DNA of 14,928 nucleotides from Eubacterium sp. CAG:841 (GTDB taxonomy: Bacteria > Bacillota > Clostridia > Oscillospirales > CAG-272): positions 69,303 to 84,230 of the forward strand of contig FR898232.1 in NCBI GenBank assembly GCA_000437375.1, in the 5' to 3' direction. This document shows, in pieces, positions 7,663 through 14,928 of this stretch. Numbering within the stretch: position 1 is the first letter of the stretch; each line of letters opens with the position of its first letter. The notes under the pieces were generated by a model. The model saw only the letters and a program-made list of their open reading frames with translations. It was not told where the DNA came from and made no database searches. The translations under genes were made by a program, and so were the position numbers.

Positions 7663-9645
7663 TCAGATATCTGCGTCGGCAAGGTAAAGCTTGCCGTTGC
7701 GCGCTATAAAATCTTTTCTTTCGGTTATATCGTCGCCGAGCAGCGTTTCAAAAATGTATTCCGTCTGTGCTCTGTCGGCTTCACATATTTTTATCAGACG
7801 GCGCGAGGCAGGATTCATTGTTGTCTGCCACATCATTTCGGGTTCGTTTTCGCCGAGACCTTTTGAACGTTGAAGCGTATATTTTGAATTGCCTATCTGT
7901 TTCAATATATCAAGCTTTTCCTTTTCGTTGTAAGCAAAATATATCTTGTCCTTTGACGCGATTTCAAAAAGCGGCGATTCCGCGATGTAGACTTTTCCTT
8001 CTTTTATGAGCGTGGGAAGGAGACGGTAGAACATTGTAAGTATAAGCGTTCTTATCTGAAAGCCGTCCTCGTCGGCATCGGTGCAGATTATTATCTTGCT
8101 CCATTTCAGCGAGTCGAGATCGAACGTCGCCTCTCCTTTTTGTTTTACTTCAACTCCGCAGCCGATGACCTTCAGAAGATCGGTTATGATCTCGCTTTTG
8201 AAGATTCTGTCATATCCGGCTTTAAGGCAGTTGAGCGTTTTTCCGCGCACGGGAATTATCGCCTGAAATTCGGCGTCTCTGCCGAGCTTACAGGACGTGA
8301 GAGCCGAGTCGCCCTCAACTATATAAAGCTCTCGTCTTTCGGGATCTTTAGAACGGCACGAAACAAACTTTTCAACTCTTGACGCTATGTCGTTTGACGT
8401 GCTGAGCTTCTTTTTAAGGTTAAGACGGGTGCTTTCAGCCGTTTCGCGGCTGCGCTTGTTTGCGAGAACCTGCGATGCGATCTTGTCCGCGTCGAGCGGG
8501 TTTTCCGCAAAATATATTTCAAGGGTGCTCTTGAGGTAATCCGTCATAGCTTCGGCGATGAATTCGTTTGTTATCGCCTTTTTTGTCTGGTTTGCATAAG
8601 ACGTCTCCGTTGAAGAGCTGTTTATTACGAGAACAAGGCAGTCTTCAATGTCCGCGAAGGTTATCTTCGAATCGTTTTTATTGTATTTTCCGGTCTGCTT
8701 GATATATTTATCGATAGCATAGACGAAGGCGGTCTTTGTCGCCTTGTCGGGCGAGCCGCCGTGTTCGAGGAAGCTGGAGTTATGATAATATTCGATCAGC
8801 TGGAAGGCGTTTGAAAAGCAGAACGCAAACTCGGCTTTCAGGCTGTAATCGTCTTTGTCGGCGCGGTCGCGTCCTCTTGTCTCCATCTGATAATACTGCG
8901 GGGGAGTTATCGCCTCTGCGCCCGCCATTCTTGCGATATAATCCTTTATACCGTGTTCATAATAATATTCTTTCTCCTCAAAGTCGCCCTCCATAGTCTG
9001 CCAGCGGAAAACAAAGCGCAGCCCCGCATTGACGACAGCCTGACGGTCAAGCATCGTTTCGAAGAATATTTTCGGGATGTTTGTGTCCGTGAATACTTCA
9101 AGGTCAGGACGCCAGGTCACAATTGTGCCTGTCCGCTGTTCCTTTCTTGAAAGGGGGGTGCGGATGAGCTCTCCGTCCGGTTCGCCTTTCTTGAAATTCA
9201 TTTCGAGCATTTCCGTCGTATGATACGATTGAACCTTCATAAATTCCGACGAGCATTGCGTCGCTGCCGCGCCGAGGCCGTTCAGACCGAGCGAATATTT
9301 GTAGTTTGAGCCGCTTTCGTTGTTGTTGTACTTGCCGCCGGCGTAAAGCTCGCAATAGACCAGCTCCCAGTTATATGCGTGCTCTTTTTCGTTATAATCG
9401 AGAGGGACCCCGCGTCCGAAATCCTCAATGCGGATCGTCCTGTCACTGAAGACGGTTATATTTATCCTGTCTCCGTAGCCTTCCTTTGCCTCATCGACGG
9501 AGTTTGAGAGTATCTCAAACACGGAATGCTCGCACCCTTCGATGCTGTCCGAACCGAAAATGACGGCAGGACGCTTGCGGACGCGCTCCGCTCCCTTCAG
9601 CATGGTTATACTGTTGTCGTTATAATTGTTGTTTTTGACAGCCAT
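7663..9645 (-). CDS. parE: Type IIA topoisomerase subunit B (ParE/GyrB-like), divergent
   Basis: A 660-residue ATPase/TOPRIM subunit that pairs with the following ParC-like subunit. The GHKL ATPase site is present: catalytic Glu44 and Mg-binding Asn48 in EILSNSVDEA, Asp75 in IEDFGRG, a glycine-rich lid at GLNGLGA (120-126), and Gln353-Thr-Lys355 of the transducer domain. The TOPRIM site is present: Glu444 in EGDSA and Asp523/525/527 in DADEDG, then QRSKGLGENEPEMMW (592-606). Several usually constant residues differ: GLHG is GLNG, EGDSAGGSAKQGR is EGDSALTSCKLGR, DADVDG(A/S)HIRT is DADEDGFQIRT, and QRYKGLGE is QRSKGLGE. Catalytic residues are intact, so it should be active. GGAG lies 7 bases before the ATG. 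It is the first gene of the operon, transcribed from the promoter at 9753-9781 with a leader of about 100 bases. Confidence 0.87.
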   Translation of the reverse strand: MAVKNNNYNDNSITMLKGAERVRKRPAVIFGSDSIEGCEHSVFEILSNSVDEAKEGYGDRINITVFSDRTIRIEDFGRGVPLDYNEKEHAYNWELVYCELYAGGKYNNNESGSNYKYSLGLNGLGAAATQCSSEFMKVQSYHTTEMLEMNFKKGEPDGELIRTPLSRKEQRTGTIVTWRPDLEVFTDTNIPKIFFETMLDRQAVVNAGLRFVFRWQTMEGDFEEKEYYYEHGIKDYIARMAGAEAITPPQYYQMETRGRDRADKDDYSLKAEFAFCFSNAFQLIEYYHNSSFLEHGGSPDKATKTAFVYAIDKYIKQTGKYNKNDSKITFADIEDCLVLVINSSSTETSYANQTKKAITNEFIAEAMTDYLKSTLEIYFAENPLDADKIASQVLANKRSRETAESTRLNLKKKLSTSNDIASRVEKFVSCRSKDPERRELYIVEGDSALTSCKLGRDAEFQAIIPVRGKTLNCLKAGYDRIFKSEIITDLLKVIGCGVEVKQKGEATFDLDSLKWSKIIICTDADEDGFQIRTLILTMFYRLLPTLIKEGKVYIAESPLFEIASKDKIYFAYNEKEKLDILKQIGNSKYTLQRSKGLGENEPEMMWQTTMNPASRRLIKICEADRAQTEYIFETLLGDDITERKDFIARNGKLYLADADI

Positions 9646-9681
9646 TTTATCACTCCGCTCAATGTTTTACTGAATTTTCTG

Positions 9682-9709
9682 TTGATTTATTGCGAAAATT
9701 TGTTATAAT
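9682..9709 (+). promoter_or_regulatory. Candidate promoter of the QueG-like gene
   Basis: TTGATT (9682-9687), a 16-base spacer and a perfect TATAAT (9704-9709) preceded by TGT (extended -10). The predicted start is near 9716, leaving a leader of about 105 bases. It lies inside the leader of the oppositely transcribed parE gene. The AT-rich surroundings raise the chance of a random match. Confidence 0.55.
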
Positions 9710-9752
9710 ATTTATCATAGATACAATATGCGCAATTATTTTAATTCAATAT

Positions 9753-9781
9753 ATTATACCATATGTTGAGGTTTTAATCAA
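9753..9781 (-). promoter_or_regulatory. Sigma-A promoter of the parE-parC-regulator-tadA operon
   Basis: Read on the - strand: TTGATT (9781-9776), a 17-base spacer and a perfect TATAAT (9758-9753) preceded by TGG (extended -10). The predicted start is near 9746, about 100 bases before the parE ATG. Optimal spacing and both core elements make this the best promoter in the window. Confidence 0.75.
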
Positions 9782-9820
9782 GAAAAATTTGTGAAAACAC
9801 AATTATGAGGATAAACGTTT

Positions 9821-10663
9821 ATGAATTCATCTCTTTATGATGTATTTTCCGCAGAGAATATAGAATGTTTTGCTCCTGTTCCGATTGAGAAATGCAGGCT
9901 CCGCCGGCCGGATCTTCTGGAAAGGGCGGGGCTGCCTGCGAATGAGGCAAAAACAGTTATAATGTTTCTTATTCCTTATTACGATGATGACGGCGATGGA
10001 AATATATCGCTTTACGCGCGCCCGATGGATTACCATCTTTACTGTGACGGGCTTTTTCCGCGCCTTTGCGGAAAGCTCTGCGAAAAATTCGGAGGAAAAT
10101 TTGTCGGCTTTGCGGACAAGTCTCCGATAGAGGAGGCGGACGCCGCCTGCCGCGCGGGACTCGGCGTGATAGGCGACAGCTATGTTATTATAAACGAAAA
10201 ATACGGTTCGTTCGTTTTCATTGCCGAAGTATTTACGGATATCGAATCCGAAAGATTCGGCTGCGATAAAAACGGCGAATATCCGCTTTCATATTGCGTT
10301 CATTGCGGCGCCTGCAAAAGAGCCTGCCCGATGATATTGGAGGGGATGGATTGTCTTTCCGCCGTGACACAGAAAAAAGGCGAGCTTTCGGAGAAAGAAA
10401 AAGAATACATAATAAAATACAAAAGCGCATGGGGATGTGACATCTGTCAGCTCGCTTGTCCTATGGTGCAAAAAGCGATAAAAAACGGCGCGCGGACGCC
10501 GATAAGCTTTTTCAGAGAAAACAGAATAAAAAATCTGACCACAGAAGAGCTTTGCGGGATGAGCGATGAAGAATTCAGAAAGAGGGCTTTTTCGTGGCGA
10601 GGCAAGGCTACGATAAAAAGGAATATAGATCTTCTTTGCGGCAAGGGCGGCGCGCATGAGTAA
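9821..10663 (+). CDS. QueG-like (epoxyqueuosine reductase family) double [4Fe-4S] protein
   Basis: A 280-residue cytoplasmic protein. Two 4Fe-4S motifs are clear: Cys159/162/165/169 in CVHCGACKRACP, and Cys206/209/213 in WGCDICQLACP, with Cys178 as the likely remaining ligand. ARPMDYH (66-72) matches the ARGRDYH element of QueG, and SWRGKATIKRN matches its conserved segment after the clusters. QueG reduces epoxyqueuosine to queuosine in tRNA using cobalamin. Two differences argue for caution. The protein is about 70-100 residues shorter than QueG. The loop I recall as GLGWIGKN reads GLGVIGDS (113-120), losing Trp and Lys. It could be a shortened queuosine enzyme or a relative with another electron-transfer role. 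GAGG lies 10 bases before the ATG. It is the first gene of a + strand run, 44 bases before the membrane protein gene. Confidence 0.8.
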   Translation: MNSSLYDVFSAENIECFAPVPIEKCRLRRPDLLERAGLPANEAKTVIMFLIPYYDDDGDGNISLYARPMDYHLYCDGLFPRLCGKLCEKFGGKFVGFADKSPIEEADAACRAGLGVIGDSYVIINEKYGSFVFIAEVFTDIESERFGCDKNGEYPLSYCVHCGACKRACPMILEGMDCLSAVTQKKGELSEKEKEYIIKYKSAWGCDICQLACPMVQKAIKNGARTPISFFRENRIKNLTTEELCGMSDEEFRKRAFSWRGKATIKRNIDLLCGKGGAHE

Positions 10664-10707
10664 AAAAGTGCGCTCGCGGTAAAAATATTTCCGAAAGGAA
10701 TTCTCAG

Positions 10708-11349
10708 ATGAGTATTGAAAAGCTGAAACTCGAAAACCGTATCCTGAAAATGGAGAACGCATACTACAAACGCCGGCTTGCAAGCTTTACAGGCGGGAAA
10801 AGCGAGCCCGGAAAAGAATTTTTGCGTCGGACAAACGCCGATCGCAACTCCGGCTATGCGGGATATCTCAAAAGCGCGATAAATATGTCGGCTGCGGCGG
10901 ACATATGCTCAAAAATATTCTTTGCGTTGAAGCGCTTTCTTCTGGCTTCCTCCGTTGTCAGGATAGCATACCTTGTTATTCTGCTTATTCAGGGCGGCGC
11001 GACGATAGCCATAGCGGTTATAGCGGCGCTGCTTATACTTCCCACAGCGTTTGCGCTTTCGCTTCTGGGTGCGCTTATCGCAAGCTTTTCCCGCAGGCAC
11101 TGCCGAAAAAGGCTTGAATCGCTCACAGGAACGGTATATATAGTTTTTGACGACGTCAAAGGCGAATATGCCGAGGAGCTTAAACAAAAGGGAACTCTTA
11201 TGTGCGTTACGGAATCTATATTCAAGTGCGGATTTCTCAGCGCTTCAAAGCCGAAGGAAGGCAAATGCTATTTGCATATAAGCTTTGCGTTTTCGCTTGT
11301 GAAATCGCTTAAAAACAACAAAAACGTAAGAATTATTGAAATTTTCTGA
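10708..11349 (+). CDS. Unrecognised membrane protein, N-terminal coiled coil and two transmembrane helices
   Basis: 213 residues; I do not recognise a family. Residues 1-24 form a charged, Leu-spaced helix likely to be a short coiled coil (LKLENRILKMENAYY). A polar stretch to about residue 65 follows, and then a long hydrophobic region at about 79-127 that fits two transmembrane helices joined by a tight turn near QGG (95-97). Both ends would then be on the same side; Arg/Lys/His residues at 129-135 suggest the cytoplasm. The C-terminal 75 residues have alternating hydrophobic strands (GTVYIVFDDV, CYLHISFAF, NVRIIEIF), suggesting a small alpha/beta domain. AAAGGAA lies 7 bases before the ATG. 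It starts 44 bases after the QueG-like gene and ends 14 bases before addB, so it is probably cotranscribed with both. Confidence 0.8.
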   Translation: MSIEKLKLENRILKMENAYYKRRLASFTGGKSEPGKEFLRRTNADRNSGYAGYLKSAINMSAAADICSKIFFALKRFLLASSVVRIAYLVILLIQGGATIAIAVIAALLILPTAFALSLLGALIASFSRRHCRKRLESLTGTVYIVFDDVKGEYAEELKQKGTLMCVTESIFKCGFLSASKPKEGKCYLHISFAFSLVKSLKNNKNVRIIEIF

Positions 11350-11363
11350 AAGGAGAAGGGCGC

Positions 11364-14300
11364 ATGCTTCATTTCGTTTACGGAAGAGTGGCTTCTGGCA
11401 AGAGTGCATGGCTTTATGCCAAAGCAAGCGAATCGGCGCGCAAAAGACGCGTGCTTATAATAGTTCCCGACAGGGAAGCCGTTTCAGCCGAGCGAAAATG
11501 TGCTTCTCTCGAGGGTGCGGCAAATATTGACGTTGTAACTTTTTCCAGACTTACAAACTACATATTCCGCCGTCGTGGCGGAATATGCGAAAGCTATATA
11601 GGATCGGGCGCAAAAAAAATAATCATGTATAACGTGCTCAGGCAAACAGCGCCTCTGCTTTCATGCTACGGCAGGATATCGCCGTCCGATCTTTCGACGG
11701 TTGAAAAGCTTACCTCCGAGCGGACGGAGCTTTTCAAAAACCTTATAACGCCGGAAGAACTTCTGTCCGCATCCGAAAAGCTTTCCAAAAATCCGAGAGT
11801 GGCGGGAAAGCTTTCCGATCTTGCGCTTATATTTTCCGCTTTTGACAGCGAAGTTGCGGAAAAGTGGAGCGAGCCGGACGGATCGCTTTCAAAGGCGTAC
11901 GAGCTCTGCGGCGACTTTTTTAAAGATACGGACGTTTACATAGATTCTTTCCTGAGCTTTACAAAAGAGCAGTACAAAATGCTTTCGGCTGTTTTTTCCG
12001 GGGCAAGCGAAACGTATGTTTCTCTTTCCTATATTCCCGACGAGGACGGCGACGGAGCGGCTTTTGTTTCGCTTTCGGAAACGGATGAAAGACTTCATCG
12101 CACGGCTGTAAAAGCGGGAGTCGATATTGCGGAGCCTGTTATTTTCGGGCGCAGCATCGGATATAAAAACGACGAACTTGCATTCCTTTCGGAAAATCTG
12201 TTTTCATCAAAAAACTATACGGCGGAATACAGAAAAGCTCCTGAGCATATCTCGGTTACGGAGTGCAGAAACAAATATGAGGAAGCCGAATCCGTTGCCG
12301 TTGACATATCGAAACGCGTAAGAGCGGGCGTCCGCTATCGCGACATGGCTGTTATCGTGCGCGATACGGAAGATTATGACGGAATTCTTGACGCCGAGTT
12401 TGAAAAAGCCGGAATACCTTATTATGTTTCGCGCCGTGCGGATATAGACGAACGCGGGATAGTAAAGTTCATTTATTCTGCTTATGCCTGCGTAAGAAGA
12501 GGTTTTCTGCGTCGCGACATAATAGAATACATAAAAACGGATTACAGCGGTATTTCGGGCGATGAATGCGATCTGCTCGAAAACTATATTATAAAGTGGA
12601 AAATACAAGGCAAAAAGTTCTCGTCGGACGAAGCGTGGACGTTTCCCCTTCGCGGCTATGACGACAGAACGCGCGAGGGAGATGAAGAAGCGCTTGAAAC
12701 ACTCGGAATTCTTCGCGAAAAGGTAAAGACTCCGCTTCTGCGATTTGCAGGAGCGCTCAGAGACTGTAAAACAGTGCGCGATCACGCAAAACTGCTTTAT
12801 GATTTTCTGGTAATGATGGAAATCCCCGAAAAGCTGAATGCGGATGCGGCACTTTCGCTGGAAGCGGGCGACGCTTCGGGAGCGGAGGAATTTTCTCAGC
12901 TTTGGAAGGTGCTTTGCGACGCACTTGATCAGACAGCTCTCAGTGCGGGCGACAAAGAAACCGACGCGGATGGCTTTTTACAGCTTTTGAAGCTTGCTTT
13001 TTCGGAAACCGACATAGGCTCAATTCCGACATCCGTTGACGAGGTACTTATAGGCGGCGCGGCGATGACGCGGCCGGAAGCCAGGATAGTTTATATCGTC
13101 GGCGCGACGGACGGAGTTTTCCCTAAAAGGGTAACAGACGACGGGATGTTTTCGGAATATGAAAAAAATCTTCTGCGTAAAAACGGCGTTGATTTTTCGT
13201 CAAGACTGGAAAAAAGCGTTTCGGATGAATATTATTACTTTTATACTTCGGTATGCGCGCCGCAGGAAGAGCTTTTTATAACGTATGTTTCCGACGGAAA
13301 CGCAGGACGCTGTTCGGCACTCGGCAGAATAGAAAAGCTGTTTCCGCAGCTTGAAGAAATAAGATTTGAGGATGTTCCCGAAAAGGACAGGATATACGGC
13401 TGCGAGGCAGCGCTTGAATATGCGCTTTCGGAAAAAGGGGAGTTTTCAAAAGCTCTCTTCGATTATCTTTTGACAAAACCCGATTATGCAGAGAGACTTT
13501 CCTGCGCAAAGGAGCCGATGTCGGCAGAAAAATGCAGACTCAGACGCGAAAATGCGGAAGAACTTTTTTCGGGAAGCATAAATACAAGCTATTCGCGCCT
13601 TGAAAATTATATAAAATGCAGATTTCAGTATTTCTGCCGTTATGAGCTTGACCTTTCCGACGACGGTACAGCCGGATTTTCGGATATGAACATAGGCAGC
13701 TTTCTGCATGCGACGCTTGAAGCAGCGGCAAAGCTTGCGACGAAAGACGATTTTTCCGAAGAAGAAACAGCGGAGGCAATACGCTCTGCGGCTGAAAAAT
13801 ATATACGCAAGATCACAGGCAGAGCGATGTCGGATCTTTCTCCGAGACTTCGCCATATGACCGATTACCTTTGCGGCAGGGCAATGGTGTTTGCAAAAAG
13901 AATAAGAGATGAATTTTCCGTAAGCAAATTCCGCCCCGTAAGCTTTGAGCTTTCGGTGGGCGGCGCCGATGGTGTTGAAGCAATAAAAATCGAAAACGAA
14001 CAGAGCATAGTAAAGCTCTTCGGCAGAATAGACCGCGTTGACGCATATGACTCCGGCGACGGAAAGCTGTATCTGCGCGTTGTCGATTACAAGAAAAACG
14101 CAAAGAAGTTTGATCTTGAAAAAATATCGGCAGGACTTGATATGCAGATGCTTTTGTATCTGTTTTCGCTCTGGGAAAACGGGGAAAAGTATTTCGGGAA
14201 AGAAATAGTTCCTGCAGGAGTTATTTACGTTGAAACAAATCCGAGGGCGGAAGCCGTTTCGGCAGACGGTGAGGGCGACGGCAAGTTTGCCGTGTCCGGC

Positions 14301-14624
14301 GTTGTTACCGAAATGGGTGATGACGGACTTGATCTTGCCCGCGCTATGGAGCCGGAGCTTAAAGGTGTTTATTCGCCGATAAAGGGCTCGTCTGCCGGAA
14401 AGGCGAAAAATATTATTGGGCTTGATGCGCTCCGTGAGCTTAAACAAAATGTGGTGCAGACTGTTCTCGGATGCGCGGCAGAGCTTAAAAAAGGGCTTGC
14501 GTATGCCGCTCCGACGGATGCGGACGGAACGGATCCCTGCAAATATTGCCGGATGAAGGCAATTTGCAGAGTAACAAAAAAGAAAGGCAGTGAGGATGAT
14601 GAAAATTCCGGAGAGTATACTTAA
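11364..14624 (+). CDS. addB: ATP-dependent helicase/nuclease subunit B (AddB)
   Basis: 1086 residues, near the usual AddB length. AddB pairs with AddA to resect double-strand breaks until a Chi site is met, feeding RecA-dependent repair. The N-terminus has a Walker A motif, GRVASGKS (7-14). The middle is a helicase-like region with weak motifs, as expected for AddB, where it serves Chi recognition rather than unwinding. The C-terminal RecB-like nuclease has GRIDRVD (Asp890), VVDYKK (Asp908, Lys910) and Gln928 in LDMQMLLYL. The nuclease is bracketed by the four iron-sulfur Cys typical of AddB: Cys752 in KCRFQYF, and Cys1059/1062/1068 in CKYCRMKAIC. AGGAGA lies 7 bases before the ATG, 14 bases after the membrane protein gene. 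The usual partner addA is not adjacent; a radical SAM gene overlaps its 3' end instead. Confidence 0.93.
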   Translation: MLHFVYGRVASGKSAWLYAKASESARKRRVLIIVPDREAVSAERKCASLEGAANIDVVTFSRLTNYIFRRRGGICESYIGSGAKKIIMYNVLRQTAPLLSCYGRISPSDLSTVEKLTSERTELFKNLITPEELLSASEKLSKNPRVAGKLSDLALIFSAFDSEVAEKWSEPDGSLSKAYELCGDFFKDTDVYIDSFLSFTKEQYKMLSAVFSGASETYVSLSYIPDEDGDGAAFVSLSETDERLHRTAVKAGVDIAEPVIFGRSIGYKNDELAFLSENLFSSKNYTAEYRKAPEHISVTECRNKYEEAESVAVDISKRVRAGVRYRDMAVIVRDTEDYDGILDAEFEKAGIPYYVSRRADIDERGIVKFIYSAYACVRRGFLRRDIIEYIKTDYSGISGDECDLLENYIIKWKIQGKKFSSDEAWTFPLRGYDDRTREGDEEALETLGILREKVKTPLLRFAGALRDCKTVRDHAKLLYDFLVMMEIPEKLNADAALSLEAGDASGAEEFSQLWKVLCDALDQTALSAGDKETDADGFLQLLKLAFSETDIGSIPTSVDEVLIGGAAMTRPEARIVYIVGATDGVFPKRVTDDGMFSEYEKNLLRKNGVDFSSRLEKSVSDEYYYFYTSVCAPQEELFITYVSDGNAGRCSALGRIEKLFPQLEEIRFEDVPEKDRIYGCEAALEYALSEKGEFSKALFDYLLTKPDYAERLSCAKEPMSAEKCRLRRENAEELFSGSINTSYSRLENYIKCRFQYFCRYELDLSDDGTAGFSDMNIGSFLHATLEAAAKLATKDDFSEEETAEAIRSAAEKYIRKITGRAMSDLSPRLRHMTDYLCGRAMVFAKRIRDEFSVSKFRPVSFELSVGGADGVEAIKIENEQSIVKLFGRIDRVDAYDSGDGKLYLRVVDYKKNAKKFDLEKISAGLDMQMLLYLFSLWENGEKYFGKEIVPAGVIYVETNPRAEAVSADGEGDGKFAVSGVVTEMGDDGLDLARAMEPELKGVYSPIKGSSAGKAKNIIGLDALRELKQNVVQTVLGCAAELKKGLAYAAPTDADGTDPCKYCRMKAICRVTKKKGSEDDENSGEYT

Positions 14625-14928
14625 AAAAGTTCAGAAGCCCGCGCGTTACACGGGCGGAGAATGGGGACAGATAGTAAAGAACAAGGAAGGGCTTGACGCA
14701 AGGATAGTTTTCTGTTTTCCGGATATATACGAGATAGGAATGTCGAATTTGGGAATGAGAATTCTTTACGATATTTATAACAAGCACGACAATATCGCCT
14801 GCGAAAGATGCTTTGCTCCATGGACAGATATGGAGCAGCAGCTTCGCGAGCATGATATTCCGCTTTGCTCGCTTGAATCATCCGACCCGCTTTATGAATT
14901 CGATATGGTTGCGTTTTCCATTCAGTAC
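14596..14928 (+). CDS. B12-binding-type radical SAM protein (TIGR03960-like), N-terminal part
   Basis: The frame is open from ATG 14596 to the window end (111 codons), so the 3' part is missing. The N-terminal pattern matches the family often annotated as TIGR03960 B12-binding radical SAM proteins: KKVQKPARYTGGEWG, FCFPDIYEIGMSNLGMRILYDI, CERCFAPWTDMEQQLRE, IPLCSLES and FDMVAFSIQY. The radical SAM CxxxCxxC motif would lie beyond the window, so the assignment rests on the N-terminal domain alone. Two consecutive ATG codons (14596 and 14599) could start translation; AAAGG (14583-14587) lies 8 bases before the first. The start lies inside addB, overlapping it by 29 bases, which suggests translational coupling. 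In other genomes such proteins often precede a DUF2344 protein; whether that holds here cannot be seen. Confidence 0.82.
   Translation, partial: MMKIPESILKKVQKPARYTGGEWGQIVKNKEGLDARIVFCFPDIYEIGMSNLGMRILYDIYNKHDNIACERCFAPWTDMEQQLREHDIPLCSLESSDPLYEFDMVAFSIQY

Noticed and set aside
10651..10676. Inverted GCGCA / TGCGC pairing after the QueG-like gene
   Set aside because: Five pairs with a long loop and no T-run; it overlaps the stop codon and does not resemble an intrinsic terminator.
13446..14447. Long open frame (333 codons) on the - strand opposite addB
   Set aside because: It is antisense to the well-supported nuclease domain of addB, has no ribosome binding site or recognisable motifs, and has the Cys/Arg/Phe-rich composition typical of a shadow frame.

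Overview
The window looks like a chromosomal segment of a low-to-mid GC member of the Bacillota, most likely class Clostridia. Four things point that way: strong GGAGG/AAAGGA ribosome binding sites, an AddB-type recombination nuclease (Bacillota use AddAB), a YerB-like DUF3048 lipoprotein, and a short, divergent second type IIA topoisomerase pair. I see no rRNA, tRNA, CRISPR array, insertion sequence, phage gene or long repeat. Genes are tightly packed and no gap between genes exceeds about 180 bases.

Layout. (1) Bases 1-2788, + strand: the 3' end of an M23 (LytM-type) peptidoglycan endopeptidase, then a complete GH94-type glycoside phosphorylase closed by a strong intrinsic terminator. (2) Bases 2848-9645, - strand: a DUF3048 lipoprotein gene with its own promoter and terminator. 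Upstream of it is a compact run, parE-like > parC-like > response regulator > tadA, with gaps of 20, 10 and 12 bases; it is probably one operon driven by a near-consensus promoter at 9753-9781. (3) Bases 9821-14928, + strand: a QueG-like double [4Fe-4S] protein, an unrecognised two-helix membrane protein, addB, and the start of a B12-binding-type radical SAM gene that overlaps the end of addB by 29 bases.

Working together. The - strand operon joins DNA topology (the ParE/ParC-like ATPase and cleavage subunits), a winged-helix regulator with a degenerate receiver domain, and tRNA wobble A-to-I editing (TadA). On the + strand, the QueG-like protein resembles the last enzyme of queuosine synthesis, AddB belongs to double-strand-break processing, and the radical SAM protein is of unknown exact role. 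The two blocks face away from each other at 9646-9820, where predicted promoters overlap so that the two leader RNAs would be complementary for about 30 bases.

I do not see a clear new multi-gene system. The points most worth a second look are the orphan response regulator lacking its phosphoacceptor Asp inside a topoisomerase operon, the divergent TOPRIM and ATPase motifs of the ParE-like subunit, a natural Ala at the quinolone-contact Ser position of the ParC-like subunit, addB without adjacent addA, and a shortened QueG relative with an altered active-site loop.
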